Source of the DNA: Actinomycetes bacterium
GTDB lineage: Bacteria; Actinomycetota; Acidimicrobiia; Acidimicrobiales; Poriferisodalaceae
DNA length: 64,000 bases
Direction: 5' to 3'
Assembly: GCA_024228575.1 (NCBI GenBank)
Contig: JAAETH010000390.1
Location: forward strand, 1-64,000
The notes under the pieces: model-generated
What the model was told of the DNA's origin: nothing
What the model saw: the letters and a program-made list of their open reading frames with translations, nothing else
Databases searched by the model: none
Translations under genes and position numbers: made by a program
Shown: one piece after another, positions 53,266 through 61,129 of the stretch
How positions within the stretch are numbered: position 1 is the stretch's first letter
Layout of the letters: each line of letters opens with the position of its first letter

Positions 53266-54288
53266 GTGACCCCTTCTGAGATGACATCAAGACAGAGGGT
53301 GATGACCGTTCTCGACGGTGGGGTGCCAGACCGCGTCCCCTTCTTCGACTGGGTCGACGCGGGCTTCCGAGACAAGCTGGCCGCACACCTGGGAAGGGAC
53401 ACTCTCGACAATCTCGAGTGTGTGAGGGTGCTGGGGATGGACGCCTTGTACTACGAGCGTCCCTATTCGATGACCCCGATCAGCGACGAGACCTCGGCCG
53501 ACGACACAGGCAGGGTCCACTACCTGGGTCACGGCCTGATCAAGACCCCCGAGGATCTCGCCGAAATGGTGTTCCCCGACCCGGCAACACCAGGCTATTT
53601 CGACGACGCCAAACGTTTCGTCGATAGCCACGGCGACGAGGACCTCGCTCTCTACGCGGGTCTTCGGCCTGGAATCCAGCCAACCATCCTTTCACTGGGA
53701 TGGAAGGGTTTCTCGCGTTCGGTCGTCAAGAAGACGGGCATGGTCGAAAGACTCTTCGCTCGTTATGTCGAGTGGTGCCAAGCCAATCTCGAAGGGCTAC
53801 AGGAACTCGGCTTCGACTTCCTCGTCCTCTACGACGATATGGCCTTCAAATCGGGGATGATGTTCGCCCCCGACGTGTACCGCGAGGTGTTCCTGCCGGG
53901 CTATCGCGAGCTGGTCGATGCCATCAAGATCCCGTGGGGATATCACAGCGATGGCGACCTCAACCCGGTACTCGACGACCTCTTGTCGTTGGGCATGAAC
54001 ATGCTCAATCCTGTCGAACCACCCTGTATGGACATCGACGAGGTCAAGCGCGTCCATGGCCACCGCGTTGCCCTCTGGGGCAACATCGACATGGTCCACA
54101 CGCTCTACGACAGCCCGCTCGAGGTAGTCGACGCGGAGGTCAAGCAGAGGATCGAGGAGATCGGAGTCGGCGGTGGTTATGTCTGTGCCAGTGCCAACAG
54201 CATCGCCGACTACCTCTCCGTCGAGAACGTGCTGTGTATGGCCGAGGCCGTCAAGAAGTACGGGAAATACCCACTGAACGGAAGCTGA
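53266..54288 (+). CDS. UroD-fold corrinoid methyltransferase (MtaA/MtbA superfamily)
   Basis: 340 residues from GTG 53266, with GGAGG just upstream. The UroD barrel is seen in RQRVMTVLDGGVPDRVPFFDW and FDFLVLYDDMAFKSGMMF. In MtaA/MtbA the catalytic zinc uses His-x-Cys plus a later Cys. Here the first site is His227-Ser-Asp229 and the later is Cys307 in YVCASANSI. The altered ligand set may indicate a different acceptor or substrate. It is followed 21 bp later by a corrinoid protein, making a two-gene methyl-transfer unit. No MttB-like or MtbB-like enzyme is present, so this protein may itself attack the methyl donor. Confidence 0.85.
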   Translation: MTPSEMTSRQRVMTVLDGGVPDRVPFFDWVDAGFRDKLAAHLGRDTLDNLECVRVLGMDALYYERPYSMTPISDETSADDTGRVHYLGHGLIKTPEDLAEMVFPDPATPGYFDDAKRFVDSHGDEDLALYAGLRPGIQPTILSLGWKGFSRSVVKKTGMVERLFARYVEWCQANLEGLQELGFDFLVLYDDMAFKSGMMFAPDVYREVFLPGYRELVDAIKIPWGYHSDGDLNPVLDDLLSLGMNMLNPVEPPCMDIDEVKRVHGHRVALWGNIDMVHTLYDSPLEVVDAEVKQRIEEIGVGGGYVCASANSIADYLSVENVLCMAEAVKKYGKYPLNGS

Positions 54289-54309
54289 CTCAGCGAGCGA
54301 GGTTCGACA

Positions 54310-54936
54310 ATGTCGGTAGAGGACATCTTCGATGCGGTGCTGGACTACGAAGACGAGGAGATAGCGGCTCTGGTGAGATCGGAGCTCGAGAACGGAACAC
54401 CCGTGGACACCATCCTCGACACGGGTCTCATCCAGGCCATGACACATATCGGCCAGGAGTTCAGCGAGGGCACGATCTTCGTTCCAGAGATGCTCATGGC
54501 TGCCGAGACCATGAAGGCCGGCCTCGATGTCCTTCGTCCCCTCCTCACCGATGGGTCCTCACAAGCCAGAGGCCTGGTTGTGATCGGAAGTGTCAAAGGC
54601 GACATCCACGACATCGGAAAGAACCTCTTCGGCATGATGCTGGAAGGAAGCGGGTTCGAGGTGGTCGATCTCGGAGTCAACGTGGGTGCCGACGATTTCC
54701 TCTCCGCCATCGACACCCACCGTGCAGACGTCGTGGGCCTCTCTGCCATGCTCACCACCACCATGACCAACATGGCGAGCACGGTCGGCTCTATCCGAGA
54801 AAGTGGCACCGGCGTGCACGTCATGGTGGGAGGCGCGCCGGTCACCCAGGAGTTCGCCAGCGACATCGGAGCCGACGGCTTCGGCAAGGACGGCCCAACA
54901 GGAGCCGCAACAGCAATGGCGCTACTCGGCCGCTAG
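54310..54936 (+). CDS. Corrinoid (cobalamin-binding) methyl-carrier protein
   Basis: 208 residues. Helical cap domain about 1-85 (SEGTIFVPEMLMAAETMKAGL) and a Rossmann domain with GDIHDIGKNL, where His100 is the lower cobalt ligand of the DxHxxG motif. SAMLTTTM and GGAPVT complete the B12 site. This is the MtbC/MtaC type of carrier used in anaerobic or facultative demethylation of methanol, methylamines and methoxy compounds. It pairs with the UroD-fold enzyme before it. No RamA-like reactivation protein is in the window. Confidence 0.9.
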   Translation: MSVEDIFDAVLDYEDEEIAALVRSELENGTPVDTILDTGLIQAMTHIGQEFSEGTIFVPEMLMAAETMKAGLDVLRPLLTDGSSQARGLVVIGSVKGDIHDIGKNLFGMMLEGSGFEVVDLGVNVGADDFLSAIDTHRADVVGLSAMLTTTMTNMASTVGSIRESGTGVHVMVGGAPVTQEFASDIGADGFGKDGPTGAATAMALLGR

Positions 54937-55761
54937 CACCATGACCTCCCACACATCGTGGCCCGACGGCGTTCTACCTGGTCAGGGGCGTGTATTGGGC
55001 CGGGTCGTACCATCTGCGTGCCAGTGGCGGAGGCGACTGGCGGTACCTGGGGGATACGGATTGACCGTTGGTCGTTGCGCCAAAGACTGGCGGTGAAGGA
55101 GCGCGCGGCCTTCCGCGCGCGAGTATCTGTGCTGAGACAGATCCTGACCTTGAAGCTGCCGAGAATTCGTAGGTGGTGCTGGCGAGGCCTCGGTGGAGGA
55201 TTTCGGGGTGTGGGTCTGGATGCGTCGGCTGTTTCTGGGAGCGTCGGGTTCGCGGAGTGGGTGGCGATGAAGGTCTCGGTGGGGCACGTGGGGTTCATGC
55301 GGCGTGGCGGTATTGGTTGATGAGTCCGCCGCAGATAGGGATGCGTGTGATCGGTCGGTCTGCATCGACCGGTTCAGCCATCTCGGTGTCGTCGGGGGCG
55401 CGTTGGTCGATGCCTTGATGCGGCCGTTCGTGTTGTAGTGCGCCACATACTCATCGAGGAGCAGTTGGAGTTGTCGACGGTTCCAGATCAGCGTGCGGTC
55501 GAGCAGTTCGTGGCCTGCTTTGCGCCGGATCGACCAAACGGCCGAGGCGGCCGTGGACGGGGCGTCTCGTGCGTGAGGTCTTGTGTGGGTAGGTCTAGCC
55601 GCGGGCGACAAGGCGCCGATGCCGACCGATCACCGTCTCGGGCTTGATGATCAACATCACCTGCGCGAGCCGCTTTCGGTCGAAGGCTCGAAACAGAACG
55701 GCGAGAACGGCACGATCCGCGGGTGTGAATCTCGGCCCACACAGGAGAGTCAGCACCGTGC
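54937..55761. other. IS-debris region
   Basis: No intact gene. The part 55310-55725 is transposase debris. The part 54937-55310 has open frames on both strands but none with recognisable similarity. Confidence 0.5.
55317..55725 (-). mobile_element. IS481-like transposase remnant
   Basis: Read on the minus strand: IIKPETVIGRHRRLVARG followed by a stop (start of the integrase region), then, in shifted frames, LIWNRRQLQLLLDEYVAHYN and QGIDQRAPDDTEMAEPV, ending in CGGLINQYRHAA and a stop near 55317. This order is that of the integrase core and C-terminus of IS481-type transposases. At least two frameshifts and a nonsense codon make it dead. No terminal repeats were identified. Confidence 0.65.
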
Positions 55762-55800
55762 TGCTACTGGGGTAGCAATCTGATTGCTACCCCAGTAGCA
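55762..55800. promoter_or_regulatory. Perfect 39-bp inverted repeat upstream of the toxin-antitoxin genes
   Basis: TGCTACTGGGGTAGCAATC (55762-55780) and its exact reverse complement (55782-55800) flank one base. Each arm is itself a partial palindrome (GCTAC-N4-GTAGC), giving four half-sites. It ends 7 bp before the antitoxin start, so it is the likely autoregulatory operator for the antitoxin/toxin complex. Confidence 0.8.
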
Positions 55801-55807
55801 TTTCTGC

Positions 55808-56020
55808 ATGAAGGTCAGTGTGAGCATCCCAGACGAAGACGTCGAGTTCCTCGACCATTACGCCGAGACTCACCAGGTCGCCTCCCGGTCCGCAGCACTT
55901 CACCGCGCCATCCGCTTGCTGCGCGCCTCCGAACTCAGCCAAGACTACGCCGCAGCGTTCACCGAATGGACAGACGACCCAGCCAACGACGCGTGGGACA
56001 ACGCCGTCGCCGACAGCTGA
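55808..56020 (+). CDS. Ribbon-helix-helix antitoxin (MazE-type)
   Basis: 70 residues. VSVSIPDEDVEFLDHYAETH, then ASRSAALHRAIRLLRASE is a ribbon-helix-helix DNA-binding fold. The acidic C-terminal tail (about 48-70, TEWTDDPANDAWD) would wrap the toxin. The stop overlaps the toxin start. It probably binds the inverted repeat immediately upstream and neutralises the MazF-type toxin. Confidence 0.88.
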   Translation: MKVSVSIPDEDVEFLDHYAETHQVASRSAALHRAIRLLRASELSQDYAAAFTEWTDDPANDAWDNAVADS

Positions 56021-56367
56021 TGCGTCGCGGCGAGATCCGACTCGTCAATCTCGATCCGGTGCTCGGCAACGAAGCCGCGCACACCCGACCCGGAGTGATC
56101 GTGAGCAATGACGGGGCGAACACCACCGCAGCACGCCTCGGGCGCGGCGTAGTCACCCTTGTCCCAGTCGCTTCCAATATCGATCGTGTCTATGCGTTCC
56201 AGGTCCTCCTACCAGCAACCGAGACCGGACTCGACGCCGACTCCAAAGCACAGGCTGAACAGGTTCGTTCCGTTGCGATCGAGCGCCTTGGCCCAGTCGT
56301 CGGCACCCTCGGATTTGAACTCATGGACCAACTTGACGACGCGCTCCGACTTCATCTCGACCTCTGA
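56020..56367 (+). CDS. mazF: MazF/PemK-family endoribonuclease toxin
   Basis: 115 residues from ATG 56020, overlapping the antitoxin stop. It opens MRRGEIRLVNLDPVLGNEA with the family Gly-Glu/Arg region, then RPGVIVSNDGANT and VTLVPVASN, and ends with VRSVAIERLGPVVGTLG, which holds the conserved Arg-Ser segment. Family members cleave mRNA at short sequences and slow growth. The frame and key blocks are intact, so the module may be functional even though its surroundings are decayed. Confidence 0.9.
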   Translation: MRRGEIRLVNLDPVLGNEAAHTRPGVIVSNDGANTTAARLGRGVVTLVPVASNIDRVYAFQVLLPATETGLDADSKAQAEQVRSVAIERLGPVVGTLGFELMDQLDDALRLHLDL

Positions 56368-56763
56368 GGCATCGCTGGCGTTTCTTGGGACCGCTGCGGC
56401 GTCTGTGGGGCCCCGAAACTCGTCGGTGGGCTGGGATCGGGGTCGGGTCTGTCGGATCGTGTGTGCAAGTGGTGTGGCTGTCGGGTGCGGTGAGGGAACG
56501 CGGGTGGTGGGTGCTGAGGAACTCTTCGACTGCAGACTTGGCAACGATGAGGCAGGCCGGCTTGTACGATCTCCCATCGCAAGCGAGCGCTCTGGGCGTT
56601 TGACTCGCGTCTCGTAGTTCGGCAACGAACACGTACAGTGCTTGCGACGCGTCCGCGGGCGTGTCGTTGATCTCCGCGCATGGCCCACGTGCGAAATGGA
56701 GAAGCCGCTACGGCGCCGCTCGGCTGGGTGCCTTGCCGCAAGAAAGGTTGCCCAAACGGGGAA

Positions 56764-56816
56764 CCTGGGCTTTCGAACCATCGCCCCTTCGGGCTACGTT
56801 CGAAAGCCTACCCAGG
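56764..56816. other. Long imperfect hairpin
   Basis: GGCTTTCGAAC (56768-56778) pairs perfectly with GTTCGAAAGCC (56798-56808). The outer CCTGG (56764-56768) can pair with CCAGG (56812-56816). The loop holds a smaller hairpin, GCCC-CTTC-GGGC (56783-56794). It may be an RNA structure, terminator or recombination site; no tRNA cloverleaf fits. Confidence 0.45.
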
Positions 56817-56902
56817 GGGTGGGACGGTGATACCGAGCGCAGCGGGCATGTCCCTGCGTCTGCGTCACTGTCGGCGGTGACAGGCCTGCGGTGAGTGATC
56901 TT

Positions 56903-56922
56903 CACGCGTCCGCGGACGCGTG
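56903..56922. repeat. Perfect 20-bp palindrome
   Basis: CACGCGTCCGCGGACGCGTG is its own reverse complement. A degenerate copy is at 56647-56664, and the 12-bp core occurs twice in the DUF222/HNH gene (12879-12890, 12942-12953). Confidence 0.6.
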
Positions 56923-56989
56923 GGCCGCGCAGACTCCGGCCCGTTCCGTACCCGGTTCGGCGATGCACAAGTAGTCACGCGCGGAAGTG

Positions 56990-57300
56990 GTGTGGCTGTC
57001 GGGTTCGCGCGGTGAGACCTGGCATCAACACACGGCCCCACGCCGCTCGGGAGACAACCGGCCGATCGCCCAGCCCGTCGAGCCCTTCATCTCGGCAGCG
57101 GCATCTCCAAACGTCGACCTGGTCTCGGTTCACGCCCACCACCGCAGCGATCTTCGGCGACGAAACCACCTCTGCGGCCATCGCCACGATCTTGACTCGC
57201 TACCAATCGCGGCGCTGTGTCATAGACCCCGTCACGCGCCTCTCCAGCACCGCCCTATCGGCATCCGAAACGGCCACAACCACACGATCAACCCACAGCC
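56990..57300 (-). mobile_element. IS630-like transposase N-terminal remnant
   Basis: On the minus strand, DADRAVLERRVTGSMTQRRDW, a stop codon, then RVKIVAMAAEVVSSPKIAAV and VWRCRCRDEGLDGLGDRPV. This follows the helix-turn-helix start of IS630-family transposases. The catalytic DDE part is absent. Confidence 0.6.
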
Positions 57301-57871
57301 ACATCACTTCCGCGAGCGCGCACTAGCCCGCCGCCGGACAAAGCGATGAGCATCGCGAAAGGCTCGCCGACGAATGTGCAGAGGTGGGGGATGTGGCCCC
57401 CGACGAAGTTGACGAACACGATGGCGAACACGAGAGGCATCCCGAGCGCAGTAGCGGCCGGAGCGACAATGATCCCGACGATGGCCGCCAGCACGCTTCA
57501 TCCCCGAAATGGGCCCGGATGCTGGTGGCCGAGTTGCGGGCAACAACGTCGACGATGCCTTGATGCTCCAAACCCCGGCGAGCCGCGAACGATCGGACGA
57601 GCCTCGCGCCGTCCTTCAGCAGGTAGTCGAGCATCACGACGCTCAGGATCGGGCCTGCCATGAGGCCGGGGTTGATGTCGAAGTCGTCGAGCCAGCCACC
57701 GATCTTGTCCACGGCAATGTCCAAGCTGGTCGAGAGCTCGGATCTCTGGTCGGCGAGCCCTGACGCGATGACCTCAACTGCCCCGATGGCGCCAGCGGCG
57801 AGCGTCGCTAGAAGGGCAACCGCGGCGCCAAACCCGAGCAGGTACCAACTTCCCATGCCCACGCGGCGCAT
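57288..57871 (-). pseudogene. Frameshifted polytopic membrane protein
   Basis: From ATG 57871 the frame reads GMGSWYLLGFGAAVALLATL, a middle part with INPGLMAGPILSVVMLDYLL and RNSATSIRAHFGD. A shift near 57500 continues in another frame with LAAIVGIIVAPAATALGMPL and VFVNFVGGHIPHLCTFVGEP, stopping at 57288. Joined, it would be about 190 residues with four helices. No family was recognised. The break may be natural or an assembly indel. Confidence 0.6.
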
Positions 57872-58124
57872 CGACCGGGGGAGGTCCCAGGGTTGTTGGT
57901 TTGGTTCCCGCTCATGACTCCTCACGGGTGCTCGCGTGAACAGCAATCTGGCGCGAGCGGTTGGCGCGGGCGGCGGCCTCACGCCGCCCGTGTCTCGGGT
58001 GCGGTCCGGATCCGATGCCTCGTTGAAGGCACCTCTGTCGCTACGACTGATCTAGCGACGGTAGGAACCAGTCGGGTAGCGTCGACGACGGTTGCTGTTG
58101 CGTGGTGCTGCCACGCAGAGAGAA

Positions 58125-58313
58125 ATGGGAAAGCCAATGATCAAGTTGCTACTCAGTTTCGCCGTCGTCTTTCTGGTCGCGACCTTTCCCGCGACCTGGC
58201 TGCTCATGCTCTTCATGGGCAACGTTGGGCTCGCCGTCGGCTACTGGGGTGCCCTCCCTCTCGGGATCCTGGTCTCCGCTCTGCTGGGCAGCGCCTCCGC
58301 CTCGACCTACTGA
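58125..58313 (+). CDS. Small two-helix membrane protein
   Basis: 62 residues from ATG 58125 (ATG 58137 is possible). Two hydrophobic segments fill most of it (LLLSFAVVFLVATFPATWLL and GYWGALPLGILVSALLG). It has no recognised family and no obvious partner. Codon use matches real genes and the frame is clean, so it is likely expressed. Confidence 0.6.
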   Translation: MGKPMIKLLLSFAVVFLVATFPATWLLMLFMGNVGLAVGYWGALPLGILVSALLGSASASTY

Positions 58314-58578
58314 GTCCCCGAAGTAGTCCGAGACGAGGCAATCGGGTTGGCGTTGGCAGGGCATCATCGTGGGCGGGCAGGGTTGGGACCGGACGCTCCA
58401 GCGATGACCTCGACGTAGACGATGACGAATCCGGACAGCGCGCTCGGGGCCGAGAACGACACCTCGCTACGGGCGTTGCTGTCGGATGTCCGCACCAAAT
58501 CGGCGCGGAACGTGGTCTTCGCTGCCCCTGCTGACGATCCCCGGGCCCGGTGGGGCTCGGAAACTTTGTTGCGCCTGG

Positions 58579-58660
58579 TCAGGCCACGTATCGATGCTGG
58601 TTGATGAGTCCGGCGCGTCGGGTCGTTCGGAGCACGGTGCCGGTCGCTGTTGGAGGGATT
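58579..58660 (-). mobile_element. IS481-like transposase C-terminal remnant
   Basis: Minus-strand reading TGTVLRTTRRAGLINQHRYVA followed by a stop matches the end of the copy at 55317 (GGLINQYRHAA, stop). Further upstream the frame is lost. Together with 59590-59905 it could be the two ends of one element split by the gene at 58898-59395. Confidence 0.5.
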
Positions 58661-58821
58661 GGTGGGAGCAACCCCTTGGGGTTGCTCGGTGCCGGTTGTC
58701 GAGTCGGCCAGGAGCGCGCTTTCCACGTTTCTGCCGGTGGGTTTCTCCCGGCGCCTCGCCGAACCGGACGTGCTTGTCTCCGAGCAACGGGCTCTCGCCG
58801 AGTTCATGCTGTTGGGTTTGT

Positions 58822-58866
58822 GTGACCAATCGGCTTGGTCAGCGCCCACGCGCGGTTATCAGGGCG
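58822..58866 (-). repeat. Degenerate dispersed element, copy C
   Basis: GGCTTGGTCAGCGCCCACGC followed by GCGGTTATCAGGGCGG aligns with copies A and B around the GGTCAAC and CGGGCG blocks. Confidence 0.3.
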
Positions 58867-58897
58867 GCAGACGCTCACATCGCCTGAGTCGCCGACT

Positions 58898-59395
58898 TCA
58901 GAGCCATCTCGTTGTGGCCTGTCCATTGTCTCGCGGTCCGACAGAAGTCGTCCCCGCGTCGAGGGTTCGTCTCACACCCTCAAGGACTCCCGCTGCGCGG
59001 GGCTTGGCTCGGAGGGCTCGACGGCGACCCTCGCTCCAGACAACCTCCAGTGCGAGTAATGATGAGAAACCGGACCCTACTTCGACAACCTCGCTGGAGA
59101 TCACCGACGTTCTGGACACAGCAAGGGGCCGGAGCAGTCGGCCGAACACGATGCAATCCTCCTCAACTAGCACCCAGTCGGTGAACGCGGACCTCAAGAA
59201 GAAGCCGAAGAGGGCCGCCATAATGGCCGTTAGGCCGATTGAGTCGTTGGCCGTGACAACGATCAACGCCAGCACGGCGTAGGCGCCAGATGCAGCGAGG
59301 CCATTTGCCCGCGAAAAGCGACTTCGATATCTCAAGGTGAGGTGACCCCTATCCGGTGAGTGTTGAGAAGACCGTTCCTGTTGCCAACGCCCCAC
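58898..59395 (-). CDS. Small membrane protein, PH-like
   Basis: 165 residues; the apparent start is GTG 59395, but an internal start is possible. Two hydrophobic segments (about 33-50 and 55-70, GAYAVLALIVVTAND and GLTAIMAALFGFFLR) are followed by a beta-rich stretch (DWVLVEEDCIVFGRLLRPLAV) and a final helix. This resembles actinobacterial bacterial-PH-domain membrane proteins. It lies among IS remnants, and its function is unknown. Confidence 0.5.
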   Translation of the reverse strand: MGRWQQERSSQHSPDRGHLTLRYRSRFSRANGLAASGAYAVLALIVVTANDSIGLTAIMAALFGFFLRSAFTDWVLVEEDCIVFGRLLRPLAVSRTSVISSEVVEVGSGFSSLLALEVVWSEGRRRALRAKPRAAGVLEGVRRTLDAGTTSVGPRDNGQATTRWL

Positions 59396-59589
59396 AAACG
59401 ATCATGACCGAGCGCCCGCGATCGCTCTGTTGGCTTTCAGGTAGTCAGTCTCACGATGAACGAAGCTGACTGACCCGCTCGGTACGCCGGCCGCGCAACT
59501 GCGAAACCATTATACCCGTGCCTCGCGATCGAGAGTGGTGCTCGGAGTGGTTCGAGTGTCGTGACTGTCAGCACGGCGTCCGCGAAGAA

Positions 59590-59905
59590 CTCGCCATCGA
59601 TTGCCCCGCGCTACCAGGTGCGGGCCGCCAGGGCACCTCCGCGCACAGCCTTGATACCCGCGATCGCGGACCAGGCCCGAGCTCTTCGAGCCGGTCGCTG
59701 CGGTGCACGAACAGGTTGCAGGCGGCCTTGGTGGTCTGTGCGCCGGTCGGGTTCGCCGTGTATCCGCCGGTAGCCCCATGTCGGGTTCTCGTTGGCGAGA
59801 CGCACGATTGGGTGCTGAGAGTCGGTAGCGGTGGGTGATCTGCCGTGCCGCGCCCGGGGAGTCTGCGTCCGGTGTTGCACGATGCGCTTTCGGTGCCAGC
59901 GCAAC
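59590..59905 (-). mobile_element. IS481-like transposase N-terminal remnant
   Basis: Minus strand: ETLRWHRKRIVQHRTQTP, then PIVRLANENPTWGYRRIHGE, the conserved region before the integrase core of IS481/IS3-type transposases. Later parts continue in shifted frames. No intact catalytic triad. Confidence 0.6.
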
Positions 59906-60078
59906 GTCTCGGGAGTAGTGATCCAGCCGTGCCTCAGCGGGCGGGGACAGCGGCGCCGATTTCTCGGAGAAGGATCCGGTCGTCGTCGTTGACTTCAGCG
60001 CGGCCGACCTGGCGGTGAAGGGACCGTGCCTGGTCCGCACCCACACGTGAGTTTCCGAGCCCCACAGGGCCCAGGTGC

Positions 60079-60909
60079 CTACTCGGATGGGAGCGCTGAC
60101 GGTGGGGTGAAGTGGAGAGGTAGGCCGTGGGCCTTCCATATGTTTGGACCGTTCATGGCCTGGATGTGGAGGTGGGGTTCTGTCGAGTTGCCAGAGTTGC
60201 CACAGCGGGCGACGAGTTGTCCCTCGATGACCCAGTCGCCGGCCGCGACCTCACACGAACCTCGTTGTAGATGGGCGAGGAGGAGGTATCGATCCTCGGT
60301 ATTGATGATGAGGTGGTTGCCGAGAATCCCTCGAGCCCCGAGGAACGAGCGGGGAACGAATTGCTGGATGCTCCATAGAAGAAGGCCAAGGAGTGAGGCG
60401 TAGGCCCTGTGGTCGCGCAGAACATCGACGGCGGAGGTGACCTGGCCGGCCGCTGGTGCATGCAGGGGGGAACCGAACGCTGCAAAGCGATCCGGGGAGG
60501 GAAGTCCGACGAGGCGATTGTGTCGATGTGTCGATCGTGTGGCAGACAGCCGTTCGGCCGGCAGAAGGTCCATGGCGTAGGTCTGGGCGAGAAGGTGGGT
60601 TGTGTGGGGGCGCAGGCCGGGCAGCGGGCCTCGCACGACCGTCCAGCCGGGTCCCACGGGACTGGACGTGGTCAGCGGGTGGCCCTGATCTTGTCGAGGC
60701 CGTTGGCGCCAGCTCGCCCAACGACCGACGGACATGACGAAGATGAGCGATGCAGGTACGGCCAGGAGTGCGGGAAGAACGATGTGTGGGGTGATGATCG
60801 AAGCCAGGAGCAGGACCGGGATGGCAAATGGCTCCCACGTCCACCGCGATGGTGTCAGAAGGCCCGTCGCTCCGGAAATCTCGGGCCGTCGTTGCCGATC
60901 GAGTGTCAT
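60079..60909 (-). CDS. M23-family (LytM-like) peptidase with membrane anchor
   Basis: 276 residues from ATG 60909, the start just before the membrane segment (about 25-55). The C-terminal domain has SPLHAPAAGQVTSAVD, then GNHLIIN, LLLAHLQRG and the zinc/catalytic HxH motif in EPHLHIQ. The first histidine, in GNH, and the HLH pair are present, so activity is plausible. M23 enzymes cut peptidoglycan cross-links or act as regulators. A longer version upstream has no family similarity. No neighbours suggest a specific role. Confidence 0.78.
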   Translation of the reverse strand: MTLDRQRRPEISGATGLLTPSRWTWEPFAIPVLLLASIITPHIVLPALLAVPASLIFVMSVGRWASWRQRPRQDQGHPLTTSSPVGPGWTVVRGPLPGLRPHTTHLLAQTYAMDLLPAERLSATRSTHRHNRLVGLPSPDRFAAFGSPLHAPAAGQVTSAVDVLRDHRAYASLLGLLLWSIQQFVPRSFLGARGILGNHLIINTEDRYLLLAHLQRGSCEVAAGDWVIEGQLVARCGNSGNSTEPHLHIQAMNGPNIWKAHGLPLHFTPPSALPSE

Positions 60910-61129
60910 CCCTGTCTCCGATGCGGCTTGGCCGATCACAAGTGGTTGCGGTGTTTGGGGGATCGGTGGATTCGATAGCTGTTGTAGCAAACGACGGTAA
61001 CCGCGGGCGGAAACTATATGGCCGGCTGGCGACGCAACAGCAGAACGCCCCAACAAGTTGAGGCGCTCTGCTGGAGTTGGGTTGTGTCGAGGCCCTGATC
61101 TGGGCCGACGATGCGGAGCCTGGGCAATC

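Larger units (their letters stand above)
56368..56984. other. Noncoding region with hairpin, palindrome and repeat
   Basis: No convincing gene. It holds the 20-bp direct repeat copy at 56467-56486, the hairpin at 56764-56816 and the palindrome at 56903-56922. It is probably accumulated debris between the toxin gene and IS630 remnant. Confidence 0.5.
56467..57004. repeat. Pair of 20-bp direct repeats
   Basis: AAGTGGTGTGGCTGTCGGGT occurs exactly at 56467-56486 and 56985-57004, each followed by a GCGGTGAG-like sequence. The second copy is at the edge of the IS630-like remnant. Confidence 0.6.
58314..58897. other. Region with IS and repeat debris
   Basis: Contains the C-terminal end of an IS481-like transposase (58579-58660) and dispersed element copy C (58822-58866). 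The rest is unassigned. Confidence 0.5.

Noticed and set aside
56764-56816. tRNA or integron attC site
   Set aside because: GTTCGAA resembles a T-loop, but no acceptor stem or anticodon arm fits; attC core sites (RYYYAAC/GTTRRRY) are not matched.
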